Counted from the stretch's first letter, positions 1-6,880 are shown. The stretch: 11,612 bases of DNA from an uncultured Lachnospiraceae bacterium (GCA_910589195.1 CAJUTC010000068.1:1-11612), one strand, 5' to 3'. The notes: generated by a model not told the origin, from the letters alone. A program made the numbers and translations.

Positions 1-699
1 CAAACGTTTATTGAATGCTTGTATCATGGAATGAAACAGTATGATGCGGATATTGCCCAATGTAATTATGCTAATGTTACGGATGATCGTTTTCGAATCC
101 ATAAGGATATTCAATCCAATAGTAATAACGTGATAACCGGAAAACAAGCGTTACTGGAGTTATATTCGGAACCATCTGTATATGCATCTGTAACCTATAC
201 AGTTGTTTGGAATAAGCTATACAAAAGAAGGCTGATATCCGACTTAAGTTTTCCTGAAGGACGGATGTATGAAGATCAATTTTTTACATACAGATGTTTT
301 GAACGGGCGAAAAAGGTATGTATCTTATCAGAAAAGTTATACAGTTACCGGGAAAGTGGGAGCAGTATAACCAGGAGAGGCTATACCATTCATTTTCAAG
401 ATGAAATAATAGCCCATGATCAGCAAATTCAATATTTTAAGGAGAAAGATTTTGATTTTGCTTCTGTGGTGATTGCGCGTATCCAGCCGCTTTGCGTCAT
501 GCACTATACAATATCTGAATTTGAAGATAATAAAAGAGCAAAGCAGAATGCGTATCAATATATCTGGAAATATTTAATTGCTTATTTAAAGAACAATAAA
601 GTTTGTTTTCAAAATAAACTAAAGCTTATCATATTTCTTATCAATCCCAATCTATTTATCCAAAACAAATGGGATATTTGTTTTGGGATAAGAAAATAA
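1..699 (+). CDS. Family 2 glycosyltransferase, C-terminal part (5' end outside window)
   Basis: The frame is open from the first base (Gln codon) to the TAA at 697-699, so the gene starts upstream of the window. The first TTG, at 19, is not a credible start because coding sequence continues before it. The visible 232 residues resemble the distal half of GT-A fold family 2 enzymes that build capsule or exopolysaccharide: a WNKLYK segment (fragment residues 70-75), then GRMYEDQFF with the acidic ED pair (bases 271-276) where these enzymes keep their catalytic base, then the LYSYRESGSSITRR segment. The nucleotide-binding N-terminus is missing from view. The end is basic and rich in aromatic residues, without a clear membrane segment. 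The enzyme would transfer a sugar from a nucleotide donor to a growing surface glycan at the inner face of the membrane; donor and acceptor cannot be read from this. It is the first of several surface-glycan genes on the + strand. Confidence 0.85.
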   Translation, partial: QTFIECLYHGMKQYDADIAQCNYANVTDDRFRIHKDIQSNSNNVITGKQALLELYSEPSVYASVTYTVVWNKLYKRRLISDLSFPEGRMYEDQFFTYRCFERAKKVCILSEKLYSYRESGSSITRRGYTIHFQDEIIAHDQQIQYFKEKDFDFASVVIARIQPLCVMHYTISEFEDNKRAKQNAYQYIWKYLIAYLKNNKVCFQNKLKLIIFLINPNLFIQNKWDICFGIRK

Positions 700-783
700 G
701 AAATTATTTTTACAAATGATTGCAATCTGGATTATTGAACTTAAAAATGTGTTAGGAAAGAATGTGATAGTACGGAAACATTT

Positions 784-1170
784 GTGGAAGTAAAAGACCA
801 TAGAAATGGTAAAAAAGAATTGCTTGAATTGCAATCAATCATAGAAATTTATGATAAAGTAATTTTGATTTTATTTGAAGAAAATGAAGCAATGGATATA
901 ATGGCAAAATTTGAACATTCAAATGCCATGAAACAAACAGAGAAAAACATATTAATTTTGTCAACGGCTGAATGGAATGGAACTTCCAATTTTACATATA
1001 AAAGAATAGCACGCAGGGAAAGTTCGGAATTGCGTAACTTGTACTATATGTATGAGTTTTCTGATAAATTTCAAGTTCTTTCCAATCCGAATAACTTTGG
1101 GACCCTATTTAATTTTTGCGATACTGGATTACTTAGCTTGGAGGAAGCGCTAGAAGCAATATTAGCTTAG
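784..1170 (+). CDS. Unrecognised small protein in the polysaccharide cluster, possibly 5'-truncated
   Basis: This is a 128-residue reading frame from a GTG at 784 to TAG at 1168-1170. I do not recognise a family with certainty. It has two hydrophobic beta-strand-like stretches (KVILILFEEN near residue 27 and KNILILSTAEW near 54), a charged middle, and a helical end (LLSLEEALEAILA), so it looks like a small soluble alpha/beta protein. The start is doubtful. There is no good ribosome binding site before GTG 784, and the same frame continues upstream without a start codon to the TAA at 742-744, still reading as plausible protein (KECDSTETFVEV). A second frame from ATG 716 gives 25 residues and stops near 796. 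The gene may therefore be the distal remnant of a longer one. It ends 9 bases before the next gene, so the two are probably co-transcribed. Confidence 0.55.
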   Translation: MEVKDHRNGKKELLELQSIIEIYDKVILILFEENEAMDIMAKFEHSNAMKQTEKNILILSTAEWNGTSNFTYKRIARRESSELRNLYYMYEFSDKFQVLSNPNNFGTLFNFCDTGLLSLEEALEAILA

Positions 1171-1179
1171 AATTAGAAC

Positions 1180-2418
1180 ATGGATCAATTACACTACAAA
1201 GAAATGGAAGAAAACCTGAATCAGTTGCTTCAGGAACCGATCATTCAAGGAAAAAAACTATATCTTTTTGGCCACTGCAATGCGACAGAGGAATTAGCAA
1301 ATCTGCTCCTGGAGAAAGGATTTTCCGTTAAGGCCATTTTGGACAATAATACAGAAAAGTATAAAAAGGAATACAAGGGAATTAAGATTTGCTCACCGCA
1401 AACTGTTTTGGCAGAACCGCCTGGACAAGCTCTTGTGTGCATTGTCGCCCGTGCCTATGCGGCTATGGCTGAACAGTTAAAGAAGATGGGATTTACAGGT
1501 CTGGTACGGAAATTGGTGGATTATAACAGCTATGCGGAATATTCCTTGTCGCCAGATACCATTGCCCGCAAGCGACAGAGGGTAGAACGGGGGATTTTGT
1601 TGCTGCGGCAGTTAGAACAAAGCTATCCGGGCAGTTTTAAGATATTGTGCCCATTTTCCGCATTGGGCGATATTTATTTTGTTATGTCGTACCTTCCCTA
1701 TTTTATGCAGAAACGGAATATACGAAATTGTGTAATCGGGGTGATTGGAATGCCATGCAGCCAGGTGGTTCGTTTGTTTGGATCCTACCAGGTGGAGGTG
1801 CTTTCCCAGAAAGATATGGATGAAACCATTCAGGCTGCTTTATACACAGAAGATGAGAATGTGTTTATTCCACATCAAGACAGGCCGTATGTGGTGAATC
1901 TTTCTCGGGTCTTGTATCTTAAGCCAATCCCGTTAGAAACCATTTATTGCTGCGGCGTATTTGGCCTTCCGCTTTCAACGAAACCATTCTCTCCGGCCAG
2001 GCTATGTGAATATGGCGGGGAAACGTATATTGAACCGGGGAAATCGGTGATTTTTTCACCTTACGCAAAATCTGTAACAGCGATAAAGCAAGAGGTTTGG
2101 ATGCAAATTGTGGCGGATTATCAAAAGGATGGTTATACCTGCTATACCAATACAGCCGGAAATGAACTTCCGCTGCCTGGAACGATTCCAATCAGTCCAT
2201 CTATTTCGGAAGTACAATCTGTAGTAGAACGGGCAGGTACATTTATTGGAATCCGAAGCGGTCTTTGCGATGTAATTCGGGAGGCATCTTGCCAAAAAAT
2301 TGCCCTGTATCCAGATTATTATTATTGTGATACTAAATGGAAGGCGATTGATATGTACCGATTAGAAAGCTGGGAAAATATAGTAGTGGAAGAAGGGTTC
2401 CAATGGAAGAAAAATTGA
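1180..2418 (+). CDS. Two-domain surface-glycan protein: Rossmann-like N-terminus plus GT9/heptosyltransferase-like C-terminus
   Basis: The protein has 412 residues. Residues about 25-80 form a Rossmann-like unit: a KKLYLFG strand and glycine loop, then a helix, then AILDNN, as in the nucleotide- or sugar-binding domains often fused to polysaccharide enzymes. From about residue 153 the sequence resembles the GT-B fold of ADP-heptose:LPS heptosyltransferase relatives: FKILCPFSALGDIYFVM at the start, SVIFSPYAKS near 288 opening the second half, and GIRSGLCDVI (357-366), which matches the G-x-x-S-G-x-x-D/H donor-site loop of family 9. A glycosyltransferase role in a cell-surface glycan is likely; a Gram-positive would not use ADP-heptose, so the donor is unknown. 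The ATG at 1180 has a poor ribosome binding site and lies 9 bases after the preceding stop, which suggests translational coupling; Met9 is an alternative start. Its last 16 bases overlap the HAD gene. Confidence 0.75.
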   Translation: MDQLHYKEMEENLNQLLQEPIIQGKKLYLFGHCNATEELANLLLEKGFSVKAILDNNTEKYKKEYKGIKICSPQTVLAEPPGQALVCIVARAYAAMAEQLKKMGFTGLVRKLVDYNSYAEYSLSPDTIARKRQRVERGILLLRQLEQSYPGSFKILCPFSALGDIYFVMSYLPYFMQKRNIRNCVIGVIGMPCSQVVRLFGSYQVEVLSQKDMDETIQAALYTEDENVFIPHQDRPYVVNLSRVLYLKPIPLETIYCCGVFGLPLSTKPFSPARLCEYGGETYIEPGKSVIFSPYAKSVTAIKQEVWMQIVADYQKDGYTCYTNTAGNELPLPGTIPISPSISEVQSVVERAGTFIGIRSGLCDVIREASCQKIALYPDYYYCDTKWKAIDMYRLESWENIVVEEGFQWKKN

Positions 2419-2774
2419 TATTATCTACCCTTCCAAAAACATGGATTATTGATTTGGATGGGACAATATTAAAACATAATGGCTACAAGACAGATGGTGA
2501 GGATACCCTTTTGAAAGGGGCGAAAGAATACCTGGATAACCTGCCAAAGGAAGACCGGATCCTTATTGTTACGTCACGCCTGGAAACATTCAGGGAGAAA
2601 ACCATAGAATTTTTAAATCTTCATTCAATTCGGTTTGATCATATTTTATTTGGTATGCCAATGGGAGAGCGGATTGTGGTAAATGACAGAAAACCGTCCG
2701 GACTTGATATGGCAGTAGCGTTGAATATAGACCGGGATCGGTTTTGCCTTCCGCAAATAGTAAGAGAAAAGTAA
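2403..2774 (+). CDS. Short HAD-superfamily phosphatase of the polysaccharide cluster
   Basis: This 123-residue protein shows the HAD motifs in order: DLDGT (Asp17 nucleophile, Asp19 acid/base), VTSR (Thr57/Ser58, motif II), Arg90 or Lys97 as the motif III base, and VVNDRKPSG with Asp95 (motif IV, magnesium). There is no sizeable cap domain, so it is a minimal HAD of the kind found in capsule clusters, where such enzymes dephosphorylate a sugar phosphate or polyol phosphate. The substrate cannot be read from the sequence. It starts at ATG 2403, 16 bases inside the end of the previous gene, with a GAAGAAGGG-type ribosome binding site, and ends 12 bases before the epimerase gene. The overlap and spacing say these three genes are translated together. 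The enzyme may act on the product of the adjacent epimerase or on a nucleotide-sugar precursor; that link is inference. Confidence 0.85.
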   Translation: MEEKLILSTLPKTWIIDLDGTILKHNGYKTDGEDTLLKGAKEYLDNLPKEDRILIVTSRLETFREKTIEFLNLHSIRFDHILFGMPMGERIVVNDRKPSGLDMAVALNIDRDRFCLPQIVREK

Positions 2775-2786
2775 CGAGGTGCTAAG

Positions 2787-3449
2787 ATGGAATTCGAATT
2801 AACAGCCTCCATGATGTGTGCCAATTACGGCAATCTGGAGAAAGAGGTAACAGACTTAGAAAAAGGCGGCATTGACTCCTTCCACATTGATATTATGGAT
2901 GGACGCTATGTGCCCAATTTTGCCATGTCTTTAAATGATATGCACTATATAGCCAGCGCGACAAAAACGCCGCTGGATGTCCATTTAATGATAGAACATC
3001 CTAATAATTGCATCGGCATATTTTTAAAAAACCTCCGCCCGGGGGATACGGTATACATCCATCCAGAAGCAGAATACCATCCTTCCACCACATTACAAAA
3101 AATTATCAATGCCGGGATGATCCCGGGAATCGCCATTAATCCTGGAACTTCCGTAGAAACCGTACTGGAAATGCTGCGCATTGTAAAAAAGGTTCTGGTT
3201 ATGTCGGTAAATCCAGGCAATGCAGGCCAGATGTATCTTCCCTACGTGGGCAAAAAGATTACGAAGCTCCTTTCCATAAAGGAAGATATGGATTTTGAAA
3301 TTTACTGGGACGGAGCCTGCAGTGCGGATAAAATCCTGGAATATGCGCCAAAAGGGGTAAAAGGCTTTGTACTGGGCACTACCTTGCTGTTTGGAAAAGG
3401 CAGGCCATACGGGGAAACCCTAAAGAATATACGGGAATTAAAATTTTAA
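2787..3449 (+). CDS. Ribulose-phosphate 3-epimerase-like TIM barrel, active-site variant
   Basis: At 220 residues this is the normal length for the RPE family (D-ribulose 5-phosphate to D-xylulose 5-phosphate). Key residues are present: Ser8, His33 and Asp35 in FHIDIMDGRYVPN, His66 and Met68 in LDVHLMIEHP, and Asp175 in IYWDGACS, so the metal site and both catalytic acids look intact. Two loops differ from ordinary Rpe: MSVNPGNAGQ (139-148) replaces the usual MSVNPGFGGQ, and YWDGACS replaces the usual EVDGGI. The end, VLGTTLLFGKG, replaces the usual V-x-G-S-A-(I/V)-F. Because of these changes and the glycan context, I think it is a pathway-specific epimerase rather than the housekeeping enzyme, possibly acting on another ketose phosphate. 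It starts at ATG 2787 behind an ACGAGGTG ribosome binding site and is the last gene of the tight HAD-epimerase group. Confidence 0.85.
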   Translation: MEFELTASMMCANYGNLEKEVTDLEKGGIDSFHIDIMDGRYVPNFAMSLNDMHYIASATKTPLDVHLMIEHPNNCIGIFLKNLRPGDTVYIHPEAEYHPSTTLQKIINAGMIPGIAINPGTSVETVLEMLRIVKKVLVMSVNPGNAGQMYLPYVGKKITKLLSIKEDMDFEIYWDGACSADKILEYAPKGVKGFVLGTTLLFGKGRPYGETLKNIRELKF

Positions 3450-3481
3450 AACAGGGTTACGCATTTAACAGGAATAAGGGG

Positions 3482-3516
3482 AAACGGGAACGAAAGAGGA
3501 AAAACGGGAACGAAAG
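3482..3516 (+). repeat. Two-copy direct repeat, 20-bp period, between convergent genes
   Basis: The 15-mer AAACGGGAACGAAAG occurs at 3482-3496 and again at 3502-3516, separated by five bases (AGGAA). It lies in the 78-bp gap between the stop codons of the epimerase gene (+) and the deacylase gene (-). No hairpin followed by a T run is visible in the gap, so I do not call a terminator. The repeat may be slippage in purine-rich DNA or a small protein-binding site. Confidence 0.85.
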
Positions 3517-3527
3517 GCTCTGCCACC

Positions 3528-3995
3528 TTAAATTAGCGGAACAAACTGCCCGTCTACATAATCCTTTAAATCATTTGGCGATAATGTTACCTGCATACCC
3601 CGCTGGCCTGCGCTGATTGTGATGGTATCATAGAGCTGGGCTGTTTCTTCAATAAAAGTAGGGAATTTTTTCTTCATCCCAATAGGAGAGCAGCCGCCCC
3701 GGATATAGCCTGTGATTGTTACCATGTCTTTTACGTGGATCATTTCCACTTTTTTCTCACCGGCTGCTTTGGCAGCCTTTTTTAAATCCAGCACTTCATC
3801 CACGGGTATGCAGCAGACCAGATACCCTCGCTTATTGTTGTGAAGAACCAGGGTTTTGTACATGGTATCGTGCTCCACACCCATAAGATCGGCAGCGTGG
3901 CTTCCGGAAAGGTCATTTTCGTCCACCTCATAAGAGCCAGGCTGGTAGGGGATTTTAGCAGCGTCTAACAGGCGCATTACATTTGTTTTTTCCAA
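3528..3995 (-). CDS. ybaK: YbaK/EbsC-family Cys-tRNA(Pro) deacylase
   Basis: The product hydrolyses cysteine wrongly attached to tRNA(Pro), a trans-editing activity that protects proline codons; it is a cytosolic protein of the prolyl-tRNA editing fold. With a TTG start at 3995 it has 155 residues, close to the 159 of E. coli YbaK. Diagnostic stretches are YKTLVL with Lys47 at the catalytic position, GYIRGGCSPIGMKKK (96-110), and ISAGQRGMQVTLSPNDL (from 127). I chose the TTG at 3993-3995 because an AGGAGG lies 8 bases upstream and the protein then opens EKTNVMRLLD, as its relatives do. An ATG at 3999-4001 would leave only 2 bases to the same AGGAGG, and a TTG at 4020-4022 would place the ribosome binding site inside the gene. 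It is oriented against the glycan genes and is probably a single housekeeping gene. Confidence 0.92.
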   Translation of the reverse strand: MEKTNVMRLLDAAKIPYQPGSYEVDENDLSGSHAADLMGVEHDTMYKTLVLHNNKRGYLVCCIPVDEVLDLKKAAKAAGEKKVEMIHVKDMVTITGYIRGGCSPIGMKKKFPTFIEETAQLYDTITISAGQRGMQVTLSPNDLKDYVDGQFVPLI

Positions 3996-4003
3996 TTTCA
4001 TTT

Positions 4004-4009
4004 CCTCCT
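4004..4009 (-). promoter_or_regulatory. Ribosome binding site AGGAGG that decides the ybaK start
   Basis: The + strand reads CCTCCT here, so the - strand carries a perfect AGGAGG. It is 8 bases from the TTG at 3993-3995 and only 2 bases from the in-frame ATG at 3999-4001, which favours the TTG start. Confidence 0.7.
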
Positions 4010-4133
4010 TGTTTTTTTGCAATTACTTATTTAGGTTCTATCATAACATTTCATTCCAATCATTCGGTTTTCGTTTCCACCTTGATAAAATTCGGCGATT
4101 CTGCAAGCTCTATGTTATCTTATGGGATCATCG

Positions 4134-4162
4134 TTGATATACGGCTGTGGACATGGTATAAT
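4134..4162 (+). promoter_or_regulatory. Near-consensus sigma-A promoter driving the cytidylyltransferase leader
   Basis: TTGATA (4134-4139) and TATAAT (4157-4162) are separated by exactly 17 bases. The -10 box lies inside the first arm of the palindrome of repeat copy 1. Transcription should begin near 4169 and give a leader of roughly 305 bases before the ATG at 4475. Only the first repeat copy has a -35 box at the right distance. No other gene lies between, so the cytidylyltransferase gene is the expected target. Confidence 0.6.
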
Positions 4163-4420
4163 CTCGTCAGAGATTATACCGCGCCAAGCGAAGCGAGTGT
4201 GCACCGCGTCAGCGTAGCATATTCGGAGGATATGGTATAATCTCGCCAGAGATTATACCGCGCCGAGCGGAGCGAGTGTGCACCGCGTCAGCGTAGCATA
4301 TCCGGAGGATGGTATAATGTGAACACTTAGCGAGGTATTTCCGAGCTTAGTGAGAACCGATACCTGTCACCTTAGTGAATGCAAGCCAACGGCGCAGCAT
4401 GAGGTTAGTGGACATGGTAT
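4147..4420 (+). repeat. Repeat island bounded by a 13-bp direct repeat
   Basis: GTGGACATGGTAT occurs at 4147-4159 and again at 4408-4420 and brackets the whole repeat island. The gene-free stretch 4023-4474 is mostly this island. Between the brackets are the two 79-bp tandem copies, a third partial start (GGTATAATG at 4311), an AGGTAT/ATACCT stem (4333-4338 with 4360-4365), and the octamer CTTAG(C/T)GA at 4326, 4346 and 4371 with a relative GTTAGTGG at 4404. It looks like a mosaic intergenic repeat that grew by recombination between short repeats. No protein is supported here. Confidence 0.7.
4153..4310 (+). repeat. Two tandem 79-bp repeats with perfect palindromic heads
   Basis: Copy 1 begins near 4153 and copy 2 near 4232; equivalent bases are 79 apart and differ at only a few positions (for example T/C in the loop and A/G in the following CGCC-AGCG segment). 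Each copy opens with GGTATAATCTC and GAGATTATACC, a perfect 11-bp inverted repeat around a 4-base loop: 4155-4165 with 4170-4180, and 4234-4244 with 4249-4259. The rest of each unit is a conserved GC-rich tail (CGAGTGTGCACCGCGTCAGC) ending in CGGAGGAT. After copy 2 a third GGTATAAT starts at 4311 but then diverges. As RNA, each unit would form a stable hairpin in the leader of the cytidylyltransferase gene. Confidence 0.9.
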
Positions 4421-4474
4421 CATTGCCTTGGTACAAAAAATACTGTTCATTTTGTAAAAACGGAGTATCTTAAT

Positions 4475-5191
4475 ATGAATATCGCACTTATTTTATCCGG
4501 CGGCACAGGAACCAGGCTTAAGTCGGATATCCCAAAGCAGTACATCAAAGTAGGGAGCCAACCGATTATTTCCTACTGCATTCAAACCTTATCCACCCAT
4601 AATTTGGTTGACGGGATTCAAATCGTAGCAGAACCGAAATGGCAGGAATCCATCCGCCTCTGGATAAAGGAGTCCGATCCGGAAGGGAAATTCAAAGGCT
4701 TTTCTGTTCCGGGAAAAAACCGCCAGCTCTCAATTTTAAATGGATTAGAAGATATCAGATCCTATGCCCAAAAAGACGACTATATTTTTATCCATGACGC
4801 TGCAAGGCCTCTGCTTTCCAAAAAGCAGATATTTGACTGCTTAAGCCAGGTAAAGGGGCACGACGGCCTGATGCCGGCCCTTCCCATGAAGGATACGGTG
4901 TATCGGAGCAAAGATGGGAAACAGGTTTTTGGACTCCTTAACCGCAGTGAAATCTATGCAGGGCAGGCTCCGGAAGTATTTCGGATTGGGCCTTACTATG
5001 AGGCTAATGTAAGGCTGCTTCCGGATCAAATTTTAGCCATCAATGGTTCAGCGGAACCGGCTATATTGGCAGGCCTGGATATTATCATGATTCCGGGAGA
5101 GGAAAGCAACTTTAAAATAACCACAAAGGCGGATCTGGAACGGTTCCAAAAGCTGATAGAAGAAGCTGGCAAAGGAGCCGGACAGGAATAA
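4475..5191 (+). CDS. IspD/TarI-family CTP-dependent cytidylyltransferase
   Basis: This 238-residue GT-A-like nucleotidyltransferase joins CMP from CTP to a sugar- or polyol-phosphate. Visible motifs: SGGTGTRLKSDIPKQY (8-23) with the CTP-binding glycine loop, Arg14 and Lys21; GKNRQLSILNGL (80-91) with Arg83 and Ser86; IHDAARPL (106-113) with Asp108; LNRSEIYAGQAPEVF (155-169) with Arg157; and FKITTKADL (213-221) with Lys214. IspD (MEP pathway, methylerythritol phosphate) and TarI (ribitol phosphate) share these. The YAGQAPE segment resembles TarI's YQGQTP more than IspD's usual ATPQ, and the gene sits next to glycan genes, so I lean to a CDP-alditol or CDP-sugar enzyme. A role in isoprenoid synthesis is not excluded. 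The ATG at 4475 follows a GGAG about 9 bases upstream. A strong promoter and a repeat-filled leader lie ahead of it. Confidence 0.85.
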   Translation: MNIALILSGGTGTRLKSDIPKQYIKVGSQPIISYCIQTLSTHNLVDGIQIVAEPKWQESIRLWIKESDPEGKFKGFSVPGKNRQLSILNGLEDIRSYAQKDDYIFIHDAARPLLSKKQIFDCLSQVKGHDGLMPALPMKDTVYRSKDGKQVFGLLNRSEIYAGQAPEVFRIGPYYEANVRLLPDQILAINGSAEPAILAGLDIIMIPGEESNFKITTKADLERFQKLIEEAGKGAGQE

Positions 5192-5323
5192 GGATAACGC
5201 CGAATAGGCGGCATAAATCCAGGGATGCCAAGTGTGCCCGCCAGGGCGCTGGCTGCGCTGACCGTACGATGTGCTATGCGCCAGATGCAGTGTATTGCAG
5301 GAACTTCTCCATGGGAAATTCTT

Positions 5324-6721
5324 TTACATGGAAATTATGCCCAGAACATTTGCGATGGAACTTACCAATATAATCCCAATACAGCCAACTGCCAGATATT
5401 TCATGAAAAAGTGATACAATTTTTTGCGGCAAAAGGCAGAGGAGGATTCAATCTCCTGATCCAGTTTTTCAAACCCTGTTACGCGGATAATCAAGATGCA
5501 GGTGGAGAGCGCAGCCAGCGGCATCATAACCGAATTTGTGAGAAAGTCGAAAAAGTCTAAAAACTGCATTCCGGAAATGGTTATAAAATCCCATATGCCG
5601 TATCCAAATGAAGAGGCTGTCCCAACAGCCGCCATTACAATCCCCATGATGAAGCAACATTTGGAACGGCTTATGTGCAGTTCATCTTCTAAAGTAGACA
5701 CGCTTGTTTCCATCAGTGATATTGCGCTTGTAAGGGCGGCAAACAAAAACATCAGGAAAAAGGCAATGCCGATTAATGAACCCACTCCCATGCTGGCAAA
5801 TATTTTAGGAAATGTGATAAAGGTAAGGGCGGGGCCTGCTTGCAGCGTACTCATATCTCCGCCGGAAAATGAGAAAACAGCCGGAATCACCATCAGACCA
5901 GCTAAGAGGGCAATGCCTGTATCGAATAGTTCCACTTGTGTAGTGGATTTTTCAATATCCACGTCATTTCCAATATAGGAACCGTACGTATACAGCACCC
6001 CCATGGCTATGGATAGGGAATAGAACATTTGCCCCATAGCTGCTACAACGGTCATCCATGTAAAATCCTTAAAGTTCGGGATCAGGAAATATTTAACACC
6101 TTCCCATGCTCCGGGGCGGGTAATGGAGTAGCCGGCCACAAAGATAGCAAGGATTACTAACAGCGGCATCATAATTTTAGATACCCGTTCTACACCATGC
6201 TTTACTCCTGCCAGAATGACCAAAAAGATAACAGCGGCAAATAAAATAAACCAAAATTCAACTTTGCCTGAGGATACGATGAAATTGGAAAAATAGCCAT
6301 CCTCAGCCAGAAGGTTGGCATTTCCGCGAAAATATTCAAACAGGTATTTTAAAACCCATCCTCCGATTACGCTGTAATACGGGACAATCAGCATTGGAAC
6401 CACTGCATTGATCCAGCCGCCCAAGTGAAACGGCAGGCTCTTTCCAAAGGTATGGAAGGCGCCAACTGGGCTTTTCCTGGTCATGCGGCCTAATGCTGTT
6501 TCTGATACAATCAGCGCATAGCCGAATGTAACCATTAAGATTAGGTAAACCAACAGGAACATACCGCCGCCATACTTTGCTGCCAGATAAGGAAACCGCC
6601 AAATGTTTCCAAGACCTACTGCCGATCCGGCAACGGCCAGCACATACCCGATCCGGCCAGAGAACGTTCCCCGCATTCCAACCGCTTTTTTCGAATGTTG
6701 ATCCGATGAAGATTTATTCAT
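5324..6721 (-). CDS. Sodium-dependent transporter, NSS/SNF family
   Basis: At 465 residues this is the usual length for bacterial LeuT-fold symporters that use the sodium gradient to import amino acids or related small molecules. The family signature AVGLGNIWRFPYLAAKYGGG (residues 34-53) is complete, including the unwound part of membrane helix 1 and the gating arginine (Arg42). About 11 hydrophobic helices follow, with the short basic N-terminus in the cytoplasm. The substrate cannot be told from sequence alone; aromatic or branched amino acids are common for relatives. It starts at ATG 6719-6721 with GGAGG 7 bases upstream. A promoter is visible at 6917-6944, leaving a leader of about 190 bases that holds a possible small ORF. 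The stop faces the end of the cytidylyltransferase gene, and I see no clear terminator in the 132 bases between them. Confidence 0.95.
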   Translation of the reverse strand: MNKSSSDQHSKKAVGMRGTFSGRIGYVLAVAGSAVGLGNIWRFPYLAAKYGGGMFLLVYLILMVTFGYALIVSETALGRMTRKSPVGAFHTFGKSLPFHLGGWINAVVPMLIVPYYSVIGGWVLKYLFEYFRGNANLLAEDGYFSNFIVSSGKVEFWFILFAAVIFLVILAGVKHGVERVSKIMMPLLVILAIFVAGYSITRPGAWEGVKYFLIPNFKDFTWMTVVAAMGQMFYSLSIAMGVLYTYGSYIGNDVDIEKSTTQVELFDTGIALLAGLMVIPAVFSFSGGDMSTLQAGPALTFITFPKIFASMGVGSLIGIAFFLMFLFAALTSAISLMETSVSTLEDELHISRSKCCFIMGIVMAAVGTASSFGYGIWDFITISGMQFLDFFDFLTNSVMMPLAALSTCILIIRVTGFEKLDQEIESSSAFCRKKLYHFFMKYLAVGCIGIILVSSIANVLGIISM

Positions 6722-6742
6722 AAAAATTCCTCCAAATTCTTC

Positions 6743-6880
6743 CTAAGCATCCTGCATGCCTGTTTTCAGCAATACTTTTTTCGGCTTATAGCTTGCGATA
6801 TGCCTGAAAATAGAACAGACCGTTTTGCATTCTGTGTTTTCTGTGGCGAGCTGAATTGTACATATGGTTTGCATCGTCAT
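6743..6880 (-). CDS. Possible 45-codon leader ORF upstream of the NSS transporter
   Basis: This reading frame runs from ATG 6878-6880 to TAG 6743-6745, ending 21 bases before the transporter start, and lies wholly inside the predicted transcript. The peptide (MTMQTICTIQLATENTECKT at its start) is basic towards its end, has three cysteines, and has no membrane segment, so it does not look like a MetS-type transporter subunit. The ribosome binding site is weak (GGGGAAAAC upstream). It could be a small protein, a remnant, or a leader peptide whose translation affects the transporter. I found no recognisable family and no run of one codon of the attenuation type. Confidence 0.3.
   Translation of the reverse strand: MTMQTICTIQLATENTECKTVCSIFRHIASYKPKKVLLKTGMQDA

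Noticed and set aside
3983..4240. 85-residue + strand frame
   Set aside because: It begins inside the deacylase gene on the other strand, runs into the repeat island, and has no ribosome binding site or protein-like composition.
4153..4320. CRISPR-like array in the tandem repeats
   Set aside because: There are only two contiguous near-identical units with no unique spacers, and no cas genes nearby.
4404..4424. Second promoter using TATCAT at 4418-4423
   Set aside because: No acceptable -35 sequence lies 16-18 bases upstream.
5192..5323. Bidirectional terminator between the cytidylyltransferase and transporter genes
   Set aside because: Only short stems (CGCC/GGCG near 5198, GCCAG/CTGGC near 5241) without T runs are visible.
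5496..5978. 160-residue + strand frame inside the transporter gene
   Set aside because: It is the antisense shadow of an unmistakable NSS transporter.
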